A DNA stretch of 64,000 nucleotides from Lacrimispora amygdalina (GCF_003432035.1 NZ_QOHO01000030.1:1-64000), one strand, 5' to 3'; numbered from the stretch's first letter, positions 24,918 to 33,281 are shown. Notes: generated from the sequence alone by a model not told the origin. Made by a program: numbers and translations.

Positions 24918-25706
24918 CTACACGGCTGATTCCAGTTTCATAAGTGACTGGATCAGCTCCTCACAGATGTCCACAATATTTTTACCGTCTGTTTCTATAA
25001 TAATATCAGCCGCACTCTTGTAAAGACCTGCCCGTCTCTCCATCAGTCCCTTTATATATTCCACATTCATGTTTCCATTTAAGATGGGGCGCTCATCACT
25101 GTCCTTTACTCTCTCTAATATGGTTTCCGGGCTGGCTGTTAAAAGCACAATTCTGCTGTTTTTCTTTAAATTCTTCACATTCTCTTCCCTGATTACCGCA
25201 CCCCCTCCGCAGGAGATGATCGTCTGCCTGCAGTCCTTTAAGCTGATGATGGCGCTGCTCTCGCAGTTGCGGAAATACTCCTCTCCGTACTCAGCAAAAA
25301 TATCCTTAATGGGCATCTTCTGATCTTCCACGATTCTTGTGTCCACATCCACTTCATTCATAGCCAGCATATCTTTTAAACATTTGGACACTGTACTTTT
25401 GCCTGAACCCATAAAACCAATCAGGGCAATGTTATAATGAAACAGGTTCCTGCTTTGTACGCGTTTACTCTCTTCCATAATCTGACGGAAAATTCCAAGG
25501 AGTTCCTCTTTACAGCCATGTTTACCCATAGCCCGGATCAGAGTTTCCTGCTGGGCGTCTTCCTGCTCCGGCTGAAGTATGGGAAGCCCAAATGCTTTCT
25601 TGTATTCTATGATCTCCCCGATGCAGGAAAACCGTTTCATTAAAAGTTCCAGAATCTGTAGGTCATATTGATTCAGATCGTTTCTAATTTCTTTCAGTTC
25701 TCTCAT
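24918..25706 (-). CDS. aroK: Bifunctional chorismate mutase - shikimate kinase
   Basis: 262 residues. Residues 1-85 are an AroQ-class chorismate mutase (IRNDLNQYDLQILELLMKR, then EIIEYKK). Residues 92-262 are shikimate kinase with P-loop GFMGSGKST (97-105), DVDTRIVE, the FRNCES segment (usually FRxxE) and SCGGGAV. It combines two non-consecutive shikimate/aromatic pathway steps. Transcribed alone with its own terminator; aroE lies 18 kb away. Catalytic motifs of both halves look intact. Confidence 0.9.
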   Translation of the reverse strand: MRELKEIRNDLNQYDLQILELLMKRFSCIGEIIEYKKAFGLPILQPEQEDAQQETLIRAMGKHGCKEELLGIFRQIMEESKRVQSRNLFHYNIALIGFMGSGKSTVSKCLKDMLAMNEVDVDTRIVEDQKMPIKDIFAEYGEEYFRNCESSAIISLKDCRQTIISCGGGAVIREENVKNLKKNSRIVLLTASPETILERVKDSDERPILNGNMNVEYIKGLMERRAGLYKSAADIIIETDGKNIVDICEELIQSLMKLESAV

Positions 25707-25783
25707 TTTGCTTCTCCCTAAACTATCCGTTAGTATAATTTTTTACATTATACATACAGCTATGGGGTATTGTAAAGCAATTC

Positions 25784-26122
25784 TTACGCCTTTTCTTCAA
25801 GAAAATGAATATATTCATCTCCCCATTCTCCCAGTGCAATCAGGACTTTGTCAAATTTATCACCGATTTCACTTAAGAAATATTCCACCTTTGGCGGAAT
25901 CTGGGAATATTCTTTTCTTACAATAAGTCCCTCATCTTCCAGAGATTTCAACTGTCTGGAAAGTGTGGTATGGGTAATCTCCTCCGGCATCATTCGCTTC
26001 AGTTCATTAAACCGCACCGGCCCATCCTTTAATAAATAAAGGAGATATATGGACCATTTACCAGAAAGGACTTTTTGAGAGGTAACGTAAGGACATATAC
26101 CAAACAAGTCTTTTTTATCCAT
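25784..26122 (-). CDS. HxlR-family regulator
   Basis: 112 residues from the ATG at 26122, preceded by AAGGAGG (an upstream in-frame ATG lacks an RBS). Winged helix with SGKWSIYLLYLLKDGPVRFN and TTLSRQLKSLEDEGLIVR, plus Cys10 near the N-terminus as in thiol-sensing HxlR proteins. Divergent from a PPOX flavoprotein gene, a typical arrangement in which the regulator represses the flavoenzyme until an electrophile or oxidant arrives (family knowledge). Confidence 0.9.
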   Translation of the reverse strand: MDKKDLFGICPYVTSQKVLSGKWSIYLLYLLKDGPVRFNELKRMMPEEITHTTLSRQLKSLEDEGLIVRKEYSQIPPKVEYFLSEIGDKFDKVLIALGEWGDEYIHFLEEKA

Positions 26123-26137
26123 ATAGGTATCCTCCTT

Positions 26138-26204
26138 GATACTAGGTATCATAAAATATCGTAGTTTACAAATAATTCATACTAGATATAATAATCTCGT
26201 AAAC
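26138..26204. promoter_or_regulatory. HxlR operator region between hxlR and PPOX genes
   Basis: Perfect palindrome GATACTAGGTATC (26138-26150) and a related site ATACTAGATAT (26179-26189) about 40 bp apart, plus GTTTAC (26164-26169) / GTAAAC (26199-26204). Located between divergent starts, as expected for a shared operator. Confidence 0.55.
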
Positions 26205-26240
26205 AAATTATAGCATGGATACCTGAAAGGAGCAAGAGCG

Positions 26241-26636
26241 ATGAACGAAATCCTCAATTACTTAAAAGAATGCGGTACATTTTATTTAGCAACCACTGAG
26301 GGAGATCAGCCCCGTGTACGTCCCTTTGGTGCTGTATGTGAATTTGAAGAAAGGCTTTATATCACAACCAACAATCAGAAAAAAGTATTCGATCAGATGA
26401 AAAAGAATCCTAAAATTGAAATTTCTGCTATGAATAAGGGAACATGGATCAGACTGGAAGCCGAAGCTGTATGGGATGACCGCAGAGAAGCACGTGCTGC
26501 CATGATGGCCGACAACGAGGCTGCCCTCAGCCGTATGTATTCCGTTGATGATGGTATTTTTGCAGTTTTATATTTAAAGAATGCAACTGCAACAATTTTC
26601 TCCTTCACATCTGAGCCAAAAGTTGTTACTTTCTAA
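26241..26636 (+). CDS. Pyridoxamine 5'-phosphate oxidase-family (FMN-binding) protein
   Basis: 131 residues, split-barrel flavin fold: FYLATTEGDQPRVRPFG, RLYITTNNQKKVFDQMKKNP, then WIRLEAEAVW. These small proteins bind FMN or F420-like cofactors and reduce electrophiles, or serve in nitroimidazole/quinone tolerance. GAAAGGAG before the ATG. Divergent from an HxlR regulator, which supports a role in electrophile or oxidative stress. Confidence 0.88.
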   Translation: MNEILNYLKECGTFYLATTEGDQPRVRPFGAVCEFEERLYITTNNQKKVFDQMKKNPKIEISAMNKGTWIRLEAEAVWDDRREARAAMMADNEAALSRMYSVDDGIFAVLYLKNATATIFSFTSEPKVVTF

Positions 26637-26643
26637 TCTTAGC

Positions 26644-26674
26644 GGAAAACGGCAGCTGATAAACTGCCGTTTCC
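26644..26674. terminator. Putative terminator between PPOX and chemoreceptor genes
   Basis: GGAAAACGGCAG / CTGCCGTTTCC with an 8-nt loop between two convergent genes. No strong T-run directly follows on either strand (TTAAAAAATTC on plus), so efficiency is uncertain. Confidence 0.5.
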
Positions 26675-26690
26675 TTAAAAAATTCTTCTG

Positions 26691-28361
26691 TTATTTTAAA
26701 CGGAATTTCTCCACTTCTTTAGAGAGTAAATGAGCCTGTGCCGCCAGTTCTTCACTGGAAGAAGAGCTTTCCTCAGCAGTGGCTGCATTGGTCTGAATAA
26801 CTGCAGAGACTTGAGAAAGTCCCTGATTGATCTCATCAATTACAACTGCCTGTTTTGCAGATGCCTGTTCTATTTCTCCAACTGACCGTCCCACAAGCTC
26901 TGATTTTTCTCCTACTCCAAGGAGCAGTCTTGCTGTTTCCTCTGCCAGTTTCTCTCCCTCAGATACGATTTTTACAGAGTTTTGAATCAGGTCCGCGGTC
27001 TGTTTAGCTGCCTCTGCGGATTTCCCGGCAAGGTTTCTTACCTCATCAGCTACGACGGCAAAGCCCTTTCCTGCCTCGCCTGCACGGGCAGATTCCACTG
27101 CCGCATTCAGTGCAAGAATATTTGTCTGAAATGCAATATCCTCAATTACTTTCGTTATACTGGATATCTTTTCTGATGCAGTTCCGATGTCTTTCATTGC
27201 TGTGTTTAATTTCTGCATATATGCATTTCCCTCTTTCAGGCCTTTTCCGGTATCTTCAATATAAATCGTGGCTTTCTTCACGTTTTCTGCATTTTGATCC
27301 GCTTCCTTTGCTATGCTGCTCACCGACGCGCTTAATTCTTCCACAGTAGCGGCCTGTTCCGTGGTTCCTGATGCAAGCGCCTGGGCTGCTGATGCCACCT
27401 GGGCGGAGCCTTCGTTTACCTGGTCTGCGGCCACACTGATGGAAAGCAGCGTCCGGCTTAAATCATTTCTTATTTTCTGTAAGGCTAGACCAAGTACGTC
27501 TTTGTCGGAGCGAAGCGGAACCTCTGTTGTAAAGTCACCGTTGCTGATCTCTTCTGCTGCATTTACCTGTTTTTTAATACTGTCTGTCATTTGCATAAAA
27601 GCACCTGCAAGCTGTCCGGTTTCATCTTTTGAATCGATATGATCCAGATTAACATCAATATGACCTAATGCAATACGGCCTGCAGCTTCCACAACTTCAG
27701 TAATCGGGCGGCTGATCATGGCGGATATTCTATTTCCCAAAAACATGCCCGAGCATGCACCAAATATTACGACCAGTATCAGAATTATTATGAGAACATC
27801 AGCAGTAATACGATTGTCATTGTTCGTATTATGTGCCTCGCCCATGCGGTTATCAATGAGAATATCAAAGTTATCAAACATTTTTTGGATATTGTCGGTT
27901 TCCTTTAAAAGTTCAGCATATGCTTCTTCACTTTTTCCATCTCTTGCCTCCTTCAGACATTTCTGGATAGCAGGCTCAAAAGAATTATTAAACAGTTCCA
28001 CCGATTCATCAAGAAGTGCAAAAGAAGCAGGATTGGTGATTGTTTCACGGTACTTTGCTATATTAGTCAGAAATTTTTCCTTATCACTTTGGAATCCCTG
28101 TTCCAGTTTATCCAGCTCACTGCTGTTACCAGCCACAATTACCATTGTTCTGGAATCTATACGAAACTGATACAGCCCCTCAATAGCTGCAATCAGATTT
28201 TCAATAGGCGCTGTCTGCTTTTCATATAAATATGTATCCATAGCGCTGATTCTGAAAAGTCCCGCAACTCCAGCCCCTCCCACTAAAAGCATGATCAGCG
28301 TCAGGCATAAAAAACCCGTCCGCAGTTTTCGGGAAATGCTGTAATTTTTAAAATTCTTCAT
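26691..28361 (-). CDS. Methyl-accepting chemotaxis protein
   Basis: 556 residues from the ATG at 28361 with GGGAGG upstream. TM1 (about 13-33), a four-helix-bundle ligand domain (about 40-185), TM2 (about 187-208), HAMP, and a cytoplasmic signalling hairpin with the conserved tip [34 protein letters not shown]. It feeds a CheA/CheW array located elsewhere. The ligand is unknown. Two copies of a 17-bp operator lie directly upstream, unusual for a chemoreceptor. Confidence 0.93.
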   Translation of the reverse strand: MKNFKNYSISRKLRTGFLCLTLIMLLVGGAGVAGLFRISAMDTYLYEKQTAPIENLIAAIEGLYQFRIDSRTMVIVAGNSSELDKLEQGFQSDKEKFLTNIAKYRETITNPASFALLDESVELFNNSFEPAIQKCLKEARDGKSEEAYAELLKETDNIQKMFDNFDILIDNRMGEAHNTNNDNRITADVLIIILILVVIFGACSGMFLGNRISAMISRPITEVVEAAGRIALGHIDVNLDHIDSKDETGQLAGAFMQMTDSIKKQVNAAEEISNGDFTTEVPLRSDKDVLGLALQKIRNDLSRTLLSISVAADQVNEGSAQVASAAQALASGTTEQAATVEELSASVSSIAKEADQNAENVKKATIYIEDTGKGLKEGNAYMQKLNTAMKDIGTASEKISSITKVIEDIAFQTNILALNAAVESARAGEAGKGFAVVADEVRNLAGKSAEAAKQTADLIQNSVKIVSEGEKLAEETARLLLGVGEKSELVGRSVGEIEQASAKQAVVIDEINQGLSQVSAVIQTNAATAEESSSSSEELAAQAHLLSKEVEKFRLK

Positions 28362-28391
28362 TGGTTTCCTCCCTCGTTTATCTTTTGCAGC

Positions 28392-28429
28392 TAGTACCAA
28401 AATTACTATTCGCAGTATATTTGGTACTG
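28392..28429 (-). promoter_or_regulatory. Tandem 17-bp operators upstream of the chemoreceptor
   Basis: TAGTACCAAAATTACTA (28392-28408) and CAGTATATTTGGTACTG (28413-28429) are two versions of one dyad (arms AGTA/TACT). Their centres are 21 bp apart, two helical turns, so a dimeric regulator could bind side by side. A TATACT on the minus strand inside the second site may be the -10. The regulator is unidentified; the HxlR site at 21824 is similar. Confidence 0.6.
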
Positions 28430-28775
28430 CGGTATTCTTACTCTATTCCTGAATATAAGCGTATATAACTTGATTATGACGGTGATTTAGACGGCTTTCT
28501 TTTACTTTACTCATACACTTTATTTTGCCTGAAAGAACCCTGGACTGGGAGAAGAAAAAAAGTTTTCTCTCTTTTTAATGACGTGAATTATGACGGCGCT
28601 CTTTATTTAACAAACAAAATCGAAAGATGATTATTTAGTCAATTATTTTACTTTATATTTTTAAATGTTTAATTTATATGATTACTTCCTATTTGACAAA
28701 CAATATATTTACGATGTATAATTTATATTGTCGAAAAACACATATTTTTGTAACCGCAGTACCAAATATACTGTG
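28411..28775. repeat. 23-bp inverted repeats bounding the 28.4-28.8 kb intergenic region
   Basis: 28411-28433 and 28753-28775 are inverted copies, 22 of 23 bases matching, each holding the 17-bp dyad. They enclose about 320 bp of AT-rich DNA with no ORF, containing two copies of ATTATGACGG. No flanking target duplication is obvious. Either paired operators of divergent transcripts or the ends of a small non-autonomous element. Confidence 0.65.
28693..28722 (+). promoter_or_regulatory. Consensus sigma-A promoter with no gene downstream
   Basis: TTGACA (28693-28698), 18-bp spacer, TATAAT (28717-28722), both hexamers perfect. It points to a region with no ORF before the convergent DUF438 gene. 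Confidence 0.7.
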
Positions 28776-28851
28776 ATAATTTATACCATTTAAGAGCACA
28801 GACACACTTTCGTTTTCTAACGAATCAGAGCCTGTACTCTTTATTTTTTTA
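28729..28851 (+). ncRNA. Candidate small noncoding RNA
   Basis: Expected transcript from the consensus promoter to a terminator-like structure: AGAGCACAG (28793-28801) pairs with CTGTACTCT (28832-28840) with one mismatch, an inner hairpin TTCGTT/AACGAA (28809-28814 / 28819-28824), then TTTATTTTTTT. No start codon with an RBS occurs inside. The 17-bp dyad at 28757-28773 falls about 30 nt into the transcript. Predicted only from promoter, structure and lack of coding. Confidence 0.5.
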
Positions 28852-28854
28852 TTA

Positions 28855-30066
28855 TTATTCTGACATTAACCGTTTCTCACCTGTAATATTTTGAATTTCA
28901 TCAATATCCTGAGTGACTTCTAAAACCCCCAGATATTCTCCCGCTTCGCTGCGCACGGCATAATAACGGATCAATATATACTTTTTACCCATTCTGATCC
29001 AGAAATCTTCCTCATCTTTTACACCATTTTTAAAATCCTCCACAATTTTTTCAACGATATGGACACTTGCAGGCGGATGGCAGTTGGAAACATTTCTGCC
29101 AAGTATCGTTCTGGTTCTTGGAAATGCTCTGTTCTTTCCCTCGGAGAAATATTTTACTTTATCATCCTTGTTCACAAACGTGATATCAAAAGGCAGAGTG
29201 TTTAGTAAAGCAGTCAGTTCTTCTGTTTTCATCTCCCCCGACGGGAGCTTCACAATTCCGGCTTCCGGCTCAGTTGGTGCGTTTTCTTCTTTATCAGCTT
29301 CTTTCGGCTCCCACTGCGGCACATCCTCAATCATATAGCCGATTTCACCGCTTCCGTCTGCAATTGTTTTCCATTCCTCCTGGGTGAGATTCTCCAAAAG
29401 CATGGGAACCATGATATTTTCTTCCTTAAATATCATTTCCTCGATCTTATCAGCCATATCCTGCACTTTCCTTATGAGTGTTTCCGTTTGATCTGAATGA
29501 CCCTCTAACAGGGCGGCTACTTCTTTGACCCGGGCTCTGATCTCGTCATCTACTCCCCACATAACCTTGGGGGGAGCCGTGATTCCATATTTCTCCATAT
29601 ACGGAAAATATAAATTTTCCTTTTTCTTATAATGAATGCTTAAATCCTTTAACTGATCCACTCCCGCTTTCAGCTGCTCCACTGCACCAGGATCATCAAT
29701 CGCCGTCAGAGACAAAAAAGGACGGATTTCCTTTTCCAGTATGTGAGAGATCTTTTTATTTTCCTTAACCAGCACATGAACCGGGTGGCCGGGAATGAGC
29801 GCCGGCTGCTCCGGCTGATGGATTTCCTCTATTGATCCCTTAAATACCGCTGCATGAACATCACAGAGCTTCTGCACCTCTTCAACCGGAAGTCCCTCTG
29901 CAATCAATGCTCCTTCTGCTTCCGAGATCTCCGTAGCTGACACTCCGTGAAATACTTCTTCAAACTGGGTTTTCACTTCATCCACTGTTTTTCCTTCATG
30001 GAGCTGCCGGATAATATCTTTTATTGTCTTTTGTCTCATCTGACGGTTATTGATGTATTCACTCAT
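28855..30066 (-). CDS. DUF438 - hemerythrin - PAS domain protein
   Basis: 403 residues. N-terminal DUF438 (about 10-80), hemerythrin-like bundle (about 95-240; HPVHVLVKEN, LSIHYKKKENLYFPYMEKYG, MIFKEENIMVPMLLENL), acidic linker, and a C-terminal PAS-like domain (about 285-395; ITFVNKDDKVKYFSEG, RTRTILGRNVSNCHPP). Widespread in clostridia and considered a redox/O2/NO sensor, possibly haem-binding through the PAS domain; output is unknown. AAAAGGAG before the start. It follows a ferredoxin gene but a terminator intervenes. Confidence 0.87.
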   Translation of the reverse strand: MSEYINNRQMRQKTIKDIIRQLHEGKTVDEVKTQFEEVFHGVSATEISEAEGALIAEGLPVEEVQKLCDVHAAVFKGSIEEIHQPEQPALIPGHPVHVLVKENKKISHILEKEIRPFLSLTAIDDPGAVEQLKAGVDQLKDLSIHYKKKENLYFPYMEKYGITAPPKVMWGVDDEIRARVKEVAALLEGHSDQTETLIRKVQDMADKIEEMIFKEENIMVPMLLENLTQEEWKTIADGSGEIGYMIEDVPQWEPKEADKEENAPTEPEAGIVKLPSGEMKTEELTALLNTLPFDITFVNKDDKVKYFSEGKNRAFPRTRTILGRNVSNCHPPASVHIVEKIVEDFKNGVKDEEDFWIRMGKKYILIRYYAVRSEAGEYLGVLEVTQDIDEIQNITGEKRLMSE

Positions 30067-30101
30067 AACAGTTCTCCTTTTCTCATTTTATAATGAAGTA
30101 A

Positions 30102-30148
30102 TAAAAACACCTCTGTCTGATTCTTTACTTCTTTTTCAGAAAGAGGTG
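30102..30148 (-). terminator. Terminator of the ferredoxin gene
   Basis: CACCTCT (30108-30114) / AGAGGTG (30142-30148), then TTTTTAT on the minus strand, directly after the ferredoxin stop. Confidence 0.7.
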
Positions 30149-30158
30149 CCTTTAGTGA

Positions 30159-30347
30159 TTATTCTACTTTAATTACAGAGACCGGACAGCTTTCCTGTGC
30201 TTCCACTGCCGATGATTCTACAGCTTCAGGTACAGTATCAACGTAAACTTCTGCAGGACCATCATCTCCCATTCTGAATACTTCGGGACAAATTGACGGG
30301 CAAAGTCCGCATTCAATGCAGCCTTCTCTATCTACTTCTGCTATCAT
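30159..30347 (-). CDS. Single-cluster [4Fe-4S] ferredoxin
   Basis: 62 residues from the ATG at 30347 with AAGGAG upstream. Cluster motif CIECGLCPSICP (C10, C13, C16, C20) and a further C in AQESCPVSVI near the end, as in single-cluster [4Fe-4S] ferredoxins. Acidic, soluble low-potential electron carrier. Its partner enzyme is not identifiable from context. Transcribed alone. Confidence 0.92.
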   Translation of the reverse strand: MIAEVDREGCIECGLCPSICPEVFRMGDDGPAEVYVDTVPEAVESSAVEAQESCPVSVIKVE

Positions 30348-30471
30348 TTTTTTAACTCCTTTCTGTTCTGTCCCGGGGACAGCTTTCATTCTTTGACCCT
30401 GAATGCACTTTTATTGTTGGTAACTTTTATAAAAAATATCCATTAATTTATATAGAATAAAAGAAAAAAGA

Positions 30472-30520
30472 AGATCTAAATAGTCCGGCCGCTTACTTTT
30501 AGGCCGGACTAATCAGATCT
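30472..30520. terminator. Terminator of gldA
   Basis: AGTCCGGCC (30482-30490) / GGCCGGACT (30502-30510), extended by AGATCT at both outer ends, followed by CTTCTTTTTT on the minus strand. Confidence 0.85.
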
Positions 30521-30543
30521 TCCCTTTTATTTACTGATCACTC

Positions 30544-31641
30544 TTACTTTCTTTTATCAAGATATTCCTGACCAAGCACATCTGCAGCAATTAAAGCATC
30601 ATAAAGCTGTTCAGGAGTTACATCTCCGATCATATTATGGATGCTTTCCCCTTCTGCGCATGCATTCTTAGCCGCAATGCGGACTCTCTCTTTATCTGTT
30701 ACTCCGATTTCTTTTAAAGTTACCGGCAAACCAACGCTTACACAGAATTCAAGCACCTGATTAAACTCAGCTGCCGGTGCATCTTCCAAAACCAGCTGTG
30801 CCAGCGTACCGAAGGCAACCACACAGCCGTGCATTGTGGCTTCACATTCTTCCAGAGCCGTAAATCCGTTGTATACGGAATGAGATACTGCCAGACCGCC
30901 GTTATCAGCGCCTACGCCGCTTAAATAAGTATTGGCTTCGATTATTGCCTCCAGCGCTGGTGTAACAATTTGATTCTCACAAGCCTTCAGCGCCTTGTAG
31001 CCGTCTTCTAAAAGAGTTTCATAGCAAAGTCTGCAAAGAGCCATGGCAGATTTTGTGATTCCCCCATTCTCCAGGCTGGGAGCTTTTGCCTTTTCACAGG
31101 CTCTCGCTTCAAAATAAGTGCCCAGCGCATCGCCCATTCCGGCAACCAGGAATTTAACCGGTGCGTGAGCGATAATATCAGAATCCACAATTACTGCATC
31201 CGGATTTTTCGGATAGAATATGTAATGGGAAAAGCTTCCGTCGTTGTTGTATATAACGGACAAACCGGTACAGGGAGCATCCGTTGCTACTACAGTAGGG
31301 ATGATAACAACCGGCAGTTTCTCGTAATGAGCCGTTGCCTTTGCCGTATCAATGGCAGATCCGCCTCCAACTGCAGCCACACAGTCAATCTGATTCTCTC
31401 TGACGATCTTTTGCATCCGCTCTATTTCTCCGATGGAACTCACTCCGCCGAAGATCTCGAACTTTACTTTCGCACCTTTTCCTTCAAAGCTTTTCTCAAT
31501 CTTTTCATGGCAGTTTTTATATCCGCTGTTGCTGCAGATAAAAAGAAATGATGTTCCAAGATCTTTTGTTTCTTCATACACCTCTGATAAAGCGCCCTGC
31601 CCCTGTACGTATTTTAAAGGTGATCTCATTAGTTTCAGCAT
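30544..31641 (-). CDS. gldA: Glycerol dehydrogenase (NAD+, metal-dependent)
   Basis: 365 residues, iron/zinc alcohol dehydrogenase family. Dinucleotide motif AAVGGGSAIDTAKA and metal ligands in GMGDALGTYFEA, SHSVYNG and TMHGCVVAFG match GldA, which interconverts glycerol and dihydroxyacetone. GAGGAG before the ATG. A monocistronic unit with a promoter at 31692-31720 and a strong terminator. Related 1-propanol or hydroxy-ketone dehydrogenases are an alternative, but the overall pattern fits GldA. Confidence 0.88.
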   Translation of the reverse strand: MLKLMRSPLKYVQGQGALSEVYEETKDLGTSFLFICSNSGYKNCHEKIEKSFEGKGAKVKFEIFGGVSSIGEIERMQKIVRENQIDCVAAVGGGSAIDTAKATAHYEKLPVVIIPTVVATDAPCTGLSVIYNNDGSFSHYIFYPKNPDAVIVDSDIIAHAPVKFLVAGMGDALGTYFEARACEKAKAPSLENGGITKSAMALCRLCYETLLEDGYKALKACENQIVTPALEAIIEANTYLSGVGADNGGLAVSHSVYNGFTALEECEATMHGCVVAFGTLAQLVLEDAPAAEFNQVLEFCVSVGLPVTLKEIGVTDKERVRIAAKNACAEGESIHNMIGDVTPEQLYDALIAADVLGQEYLDKRK

Positions 31642-31691
31642 AATAGTCTCCTCTCATCAATCAGTAAAAAAATATCGTTTATGCTATGTCA

Positions 31692-31720
31692 AATATACGC
31701 CTGCAATGCAGAAATGTCAA
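31692..31720 (-). promoter_or_regulatory. gldA promoter with palindromic spacer
   Basis: On the minus strand TTGACA (31715-31720), 17-bp spacer, TATATT (31692-31697). The spacer contains the palindrome CTGCAATGCAG (31701-31711), a possible operator. Confidence 0.65.
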
Positions 31721-31776
31721 TATTTTAACGAGATATAATTTCAGATAAACTTTAACTGATCTGATCAATGCAGAGT

Positions 31777-32118
31777 TTAACATGCCGCAATTTCTTTAAT
31801 CAGGAACTCCCTTCCCCCCGTCAGTTCCCAGGAAAAGCTATGACAGAAAGGACATTTCATATATCCTTCTGTTACATGAAACACTTTATTACACTCCCTG
31901 CAGCGTCCAATGGCGGGAATAATTTCAATATCCAGACGGGCATTTTCAAGAATTGTCCCCTGTACTGCGGCAGGATAACACTGTTCCACATAATATGGAA
32001 TAACAGAAGCCATCTCACCGATCTGCAGCACCAGGCTTTCTACCTGTGATAAGTTCTGCTCCATGACCACATTTTCCACAATCCGGACCACTTCTGACAT
32101 GACTCCCAGTTCATGCAT
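31777..32118 (-). CDS. hypA: HypA/HybF-type nickel metallochaperone
   Basis: 113 residues. N-terminal MHELGV (Met1-His2-Glu3 nickel site), zinc-binding cysteines C73, C76, C89 and C92 (CRECN and CPFC). HypA loads Ni into [NiFe]-hydrogenase with HypB. No other hyp or hydrogenase gene is present; it is 24 bp downstream of a DUF5692 membrane protein in what looks like a two-gene operon. RBS AGGAGG. Confidence 0.92.
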   Translation of the reverse strand: MHELGVMSEVVRIVENVVMEQNLSQVESLVLQIGEMASVIPYYVEQCYPAAVQGTILENARLDIEIIPAIGRCRECNKVFHVTEGYMKCPFCHSFSWELTGGREFLIKEIAAC

Positions 32119-32141
32119 TCCATTCCTCCTGATCTATTCTT

Positions 32142-33140
32142 TTACACAGCCGGGTCAGTTTCCGCCAGGGCCTTCACATTGCGGTATGACTTTAAATCCG
32201 TATAAAGCTCCGGTCCGTATGGGCTGCGATGCTTTTTCCAGATATTGATCCCCATATACACAGCTACTGCCGCATTGGATAAGAGTGCAATCAGGCTGAC
32301 TGCAAAATAAATGCCGGGCTTATAGGAAGAATCCACACGGAACTGCCCCACATCCTGAAATCCGGGAAAGGTCTGGGCAAACATGCACCAGAGAGCAAGC
32401 GTCTGAGCCCGGTGCTGCAGCCATGCACCCTTTCCAATGGTAAATGCACACAGCGTGGGTGCCAGCAAAAGTGCAAGCCCGCAGTACCATGCATGATGAG
32501 GCAGACAGTTATAGGTATAGGCAAAATTCCATATATCATAGGCGGCAATCCAGAACCAAAGCATGTCAGGCCAAAGCATATCCCTGCTCTTGTCTTTCGC
32601 CGTTGCCCTTCTCAGACAGATGCCGAACCACCCTGTTATGGTAACTATATTCAGAATTCCAGCTGCCGCATTCATAAAATTCCACGGGCCTCCCATCAGA
32701 AGTACGGAAACATCCGCAGCTGTATCCTGAGCTATGGTATGGTACGTCAATCCAACTTCCAGATCTCTCGTCACCGCTTCCATGATATTAACAGCCAGAA
32801 TTAACGGCGGAAAGCAAAGAGCAAGACGGCTTTCACAAAGGCGGAATACCGTTTTGTCCTTTCTTGTTCGCTGATAATGCCTGATCAGCCAGAAACCGAT
32901 GCAGCCTGCAGTAGCGGAATAGACCTTCGCAAGATGAAACCAGTCTGTATATGTACTGTTTCTCATTCCTGTAAACCAGAGAACGGATAATGCGGCGGGC
33001 ATCACGAAGAAAAAAAGGAAACCAATCAACTTATAACGCCGTGACACCTCATTTAACAGAAATAACGAGGCAAATACCAGAAGCCACACCAGCAGATAAG
33101 TGCCGGGAAATGCTCCTTTTGCTGATTGAAATACAAACAT
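32142..33140 (-). CDS. DUF5692-family integral membrane protein
   Basis: 332 residues from the ATG at 33140 (GGAGG 7 nt upstream). About eight TM helices, with polar motifs such as DWFHLAKVYSATAG, WNFMNAAAG, DIWNFAYTYNCLPHHAWYC and RVDSSYKPG. I recognise the DUF5692 family but know of no function. The conserved His and Cys near residue 225 could bind metal, which would fit its pairing with HypA; this is inference. Controlled from a promoter and palindrome divergent from a FadR-type regulator. Confidence 0.78.
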   Translation of the reverse strand: MFVFQSAKGAFPGTYLLVWLLVFASLFLLNEVSRRYKLIGFLFFFVMPAALSVLWFTGMRNSTYTDWFHLAKVYSATAGCIGFWLIRHYQRTRKDKTVFRLCESRLALCFPPLILAVNIMEAVTRDLEVGLTYHTIAQDTAADVSVLLMGGPWNFMNAAAGILNIVTITGWFGICLRRATAKDKSRDMLWPDMLWFWIAAYDIWNFAYTYNCLPHHAWYCGLALLLAPTLCAFTIGKGAWLQHRAQTLALWCMFAQTFPGFQDVGQFRVDSSYKPGIYFAVSLIALLSNAAVAVYMGINIWKKHRSPYGPELYTDLKSYRNVKALAETDPAV

Positions 33141-33179
33141 GTTACTACCTCCAGTCAAAAATTTTTTTATTCTTTCATC

Positions 33180-33231
33180 GAACCTAAGGTTCTTTGTTTA
33201 TATTTTAACACTCTATTTTTGCATTTGTCAA
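33180..33231 (-). promoter_or_regulatory. Promoter and palindrome upstream of DUF5692-hypA
   Basis: Minus strand TTGACA (33226-33231), 18-bp spacer, TAAAAT (33202-33207). Perfect palindrome GAACCTAAGGTTC (33180-33192) lies just downstream of the expected start, a repressor-like position. Confidence 0.6.
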
Positions 33232-33281
33232 AATTTTTCTTGCATTTGACTGATTATTAGAGGTTTTCACCTTATTTTTTA

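Noticed and set aside
28543-28578. Hairpin-like GAGAA...TTCTCTC followed by TTTTT
   Set aside because: Mostly a low-complexity A/T stem with a bulge; no gene ends nearby on the plus strand.
29084-29338. Open frames on the opposite strand of real genes (several over 80 codons, for example this one, 1131-1535, 5573-6079, 27718-28170, 51265-51810)
   Set aside because: They lie antisense inside well-recognised genes, lack an RBS or family signal, and have the composition of shadow frames.
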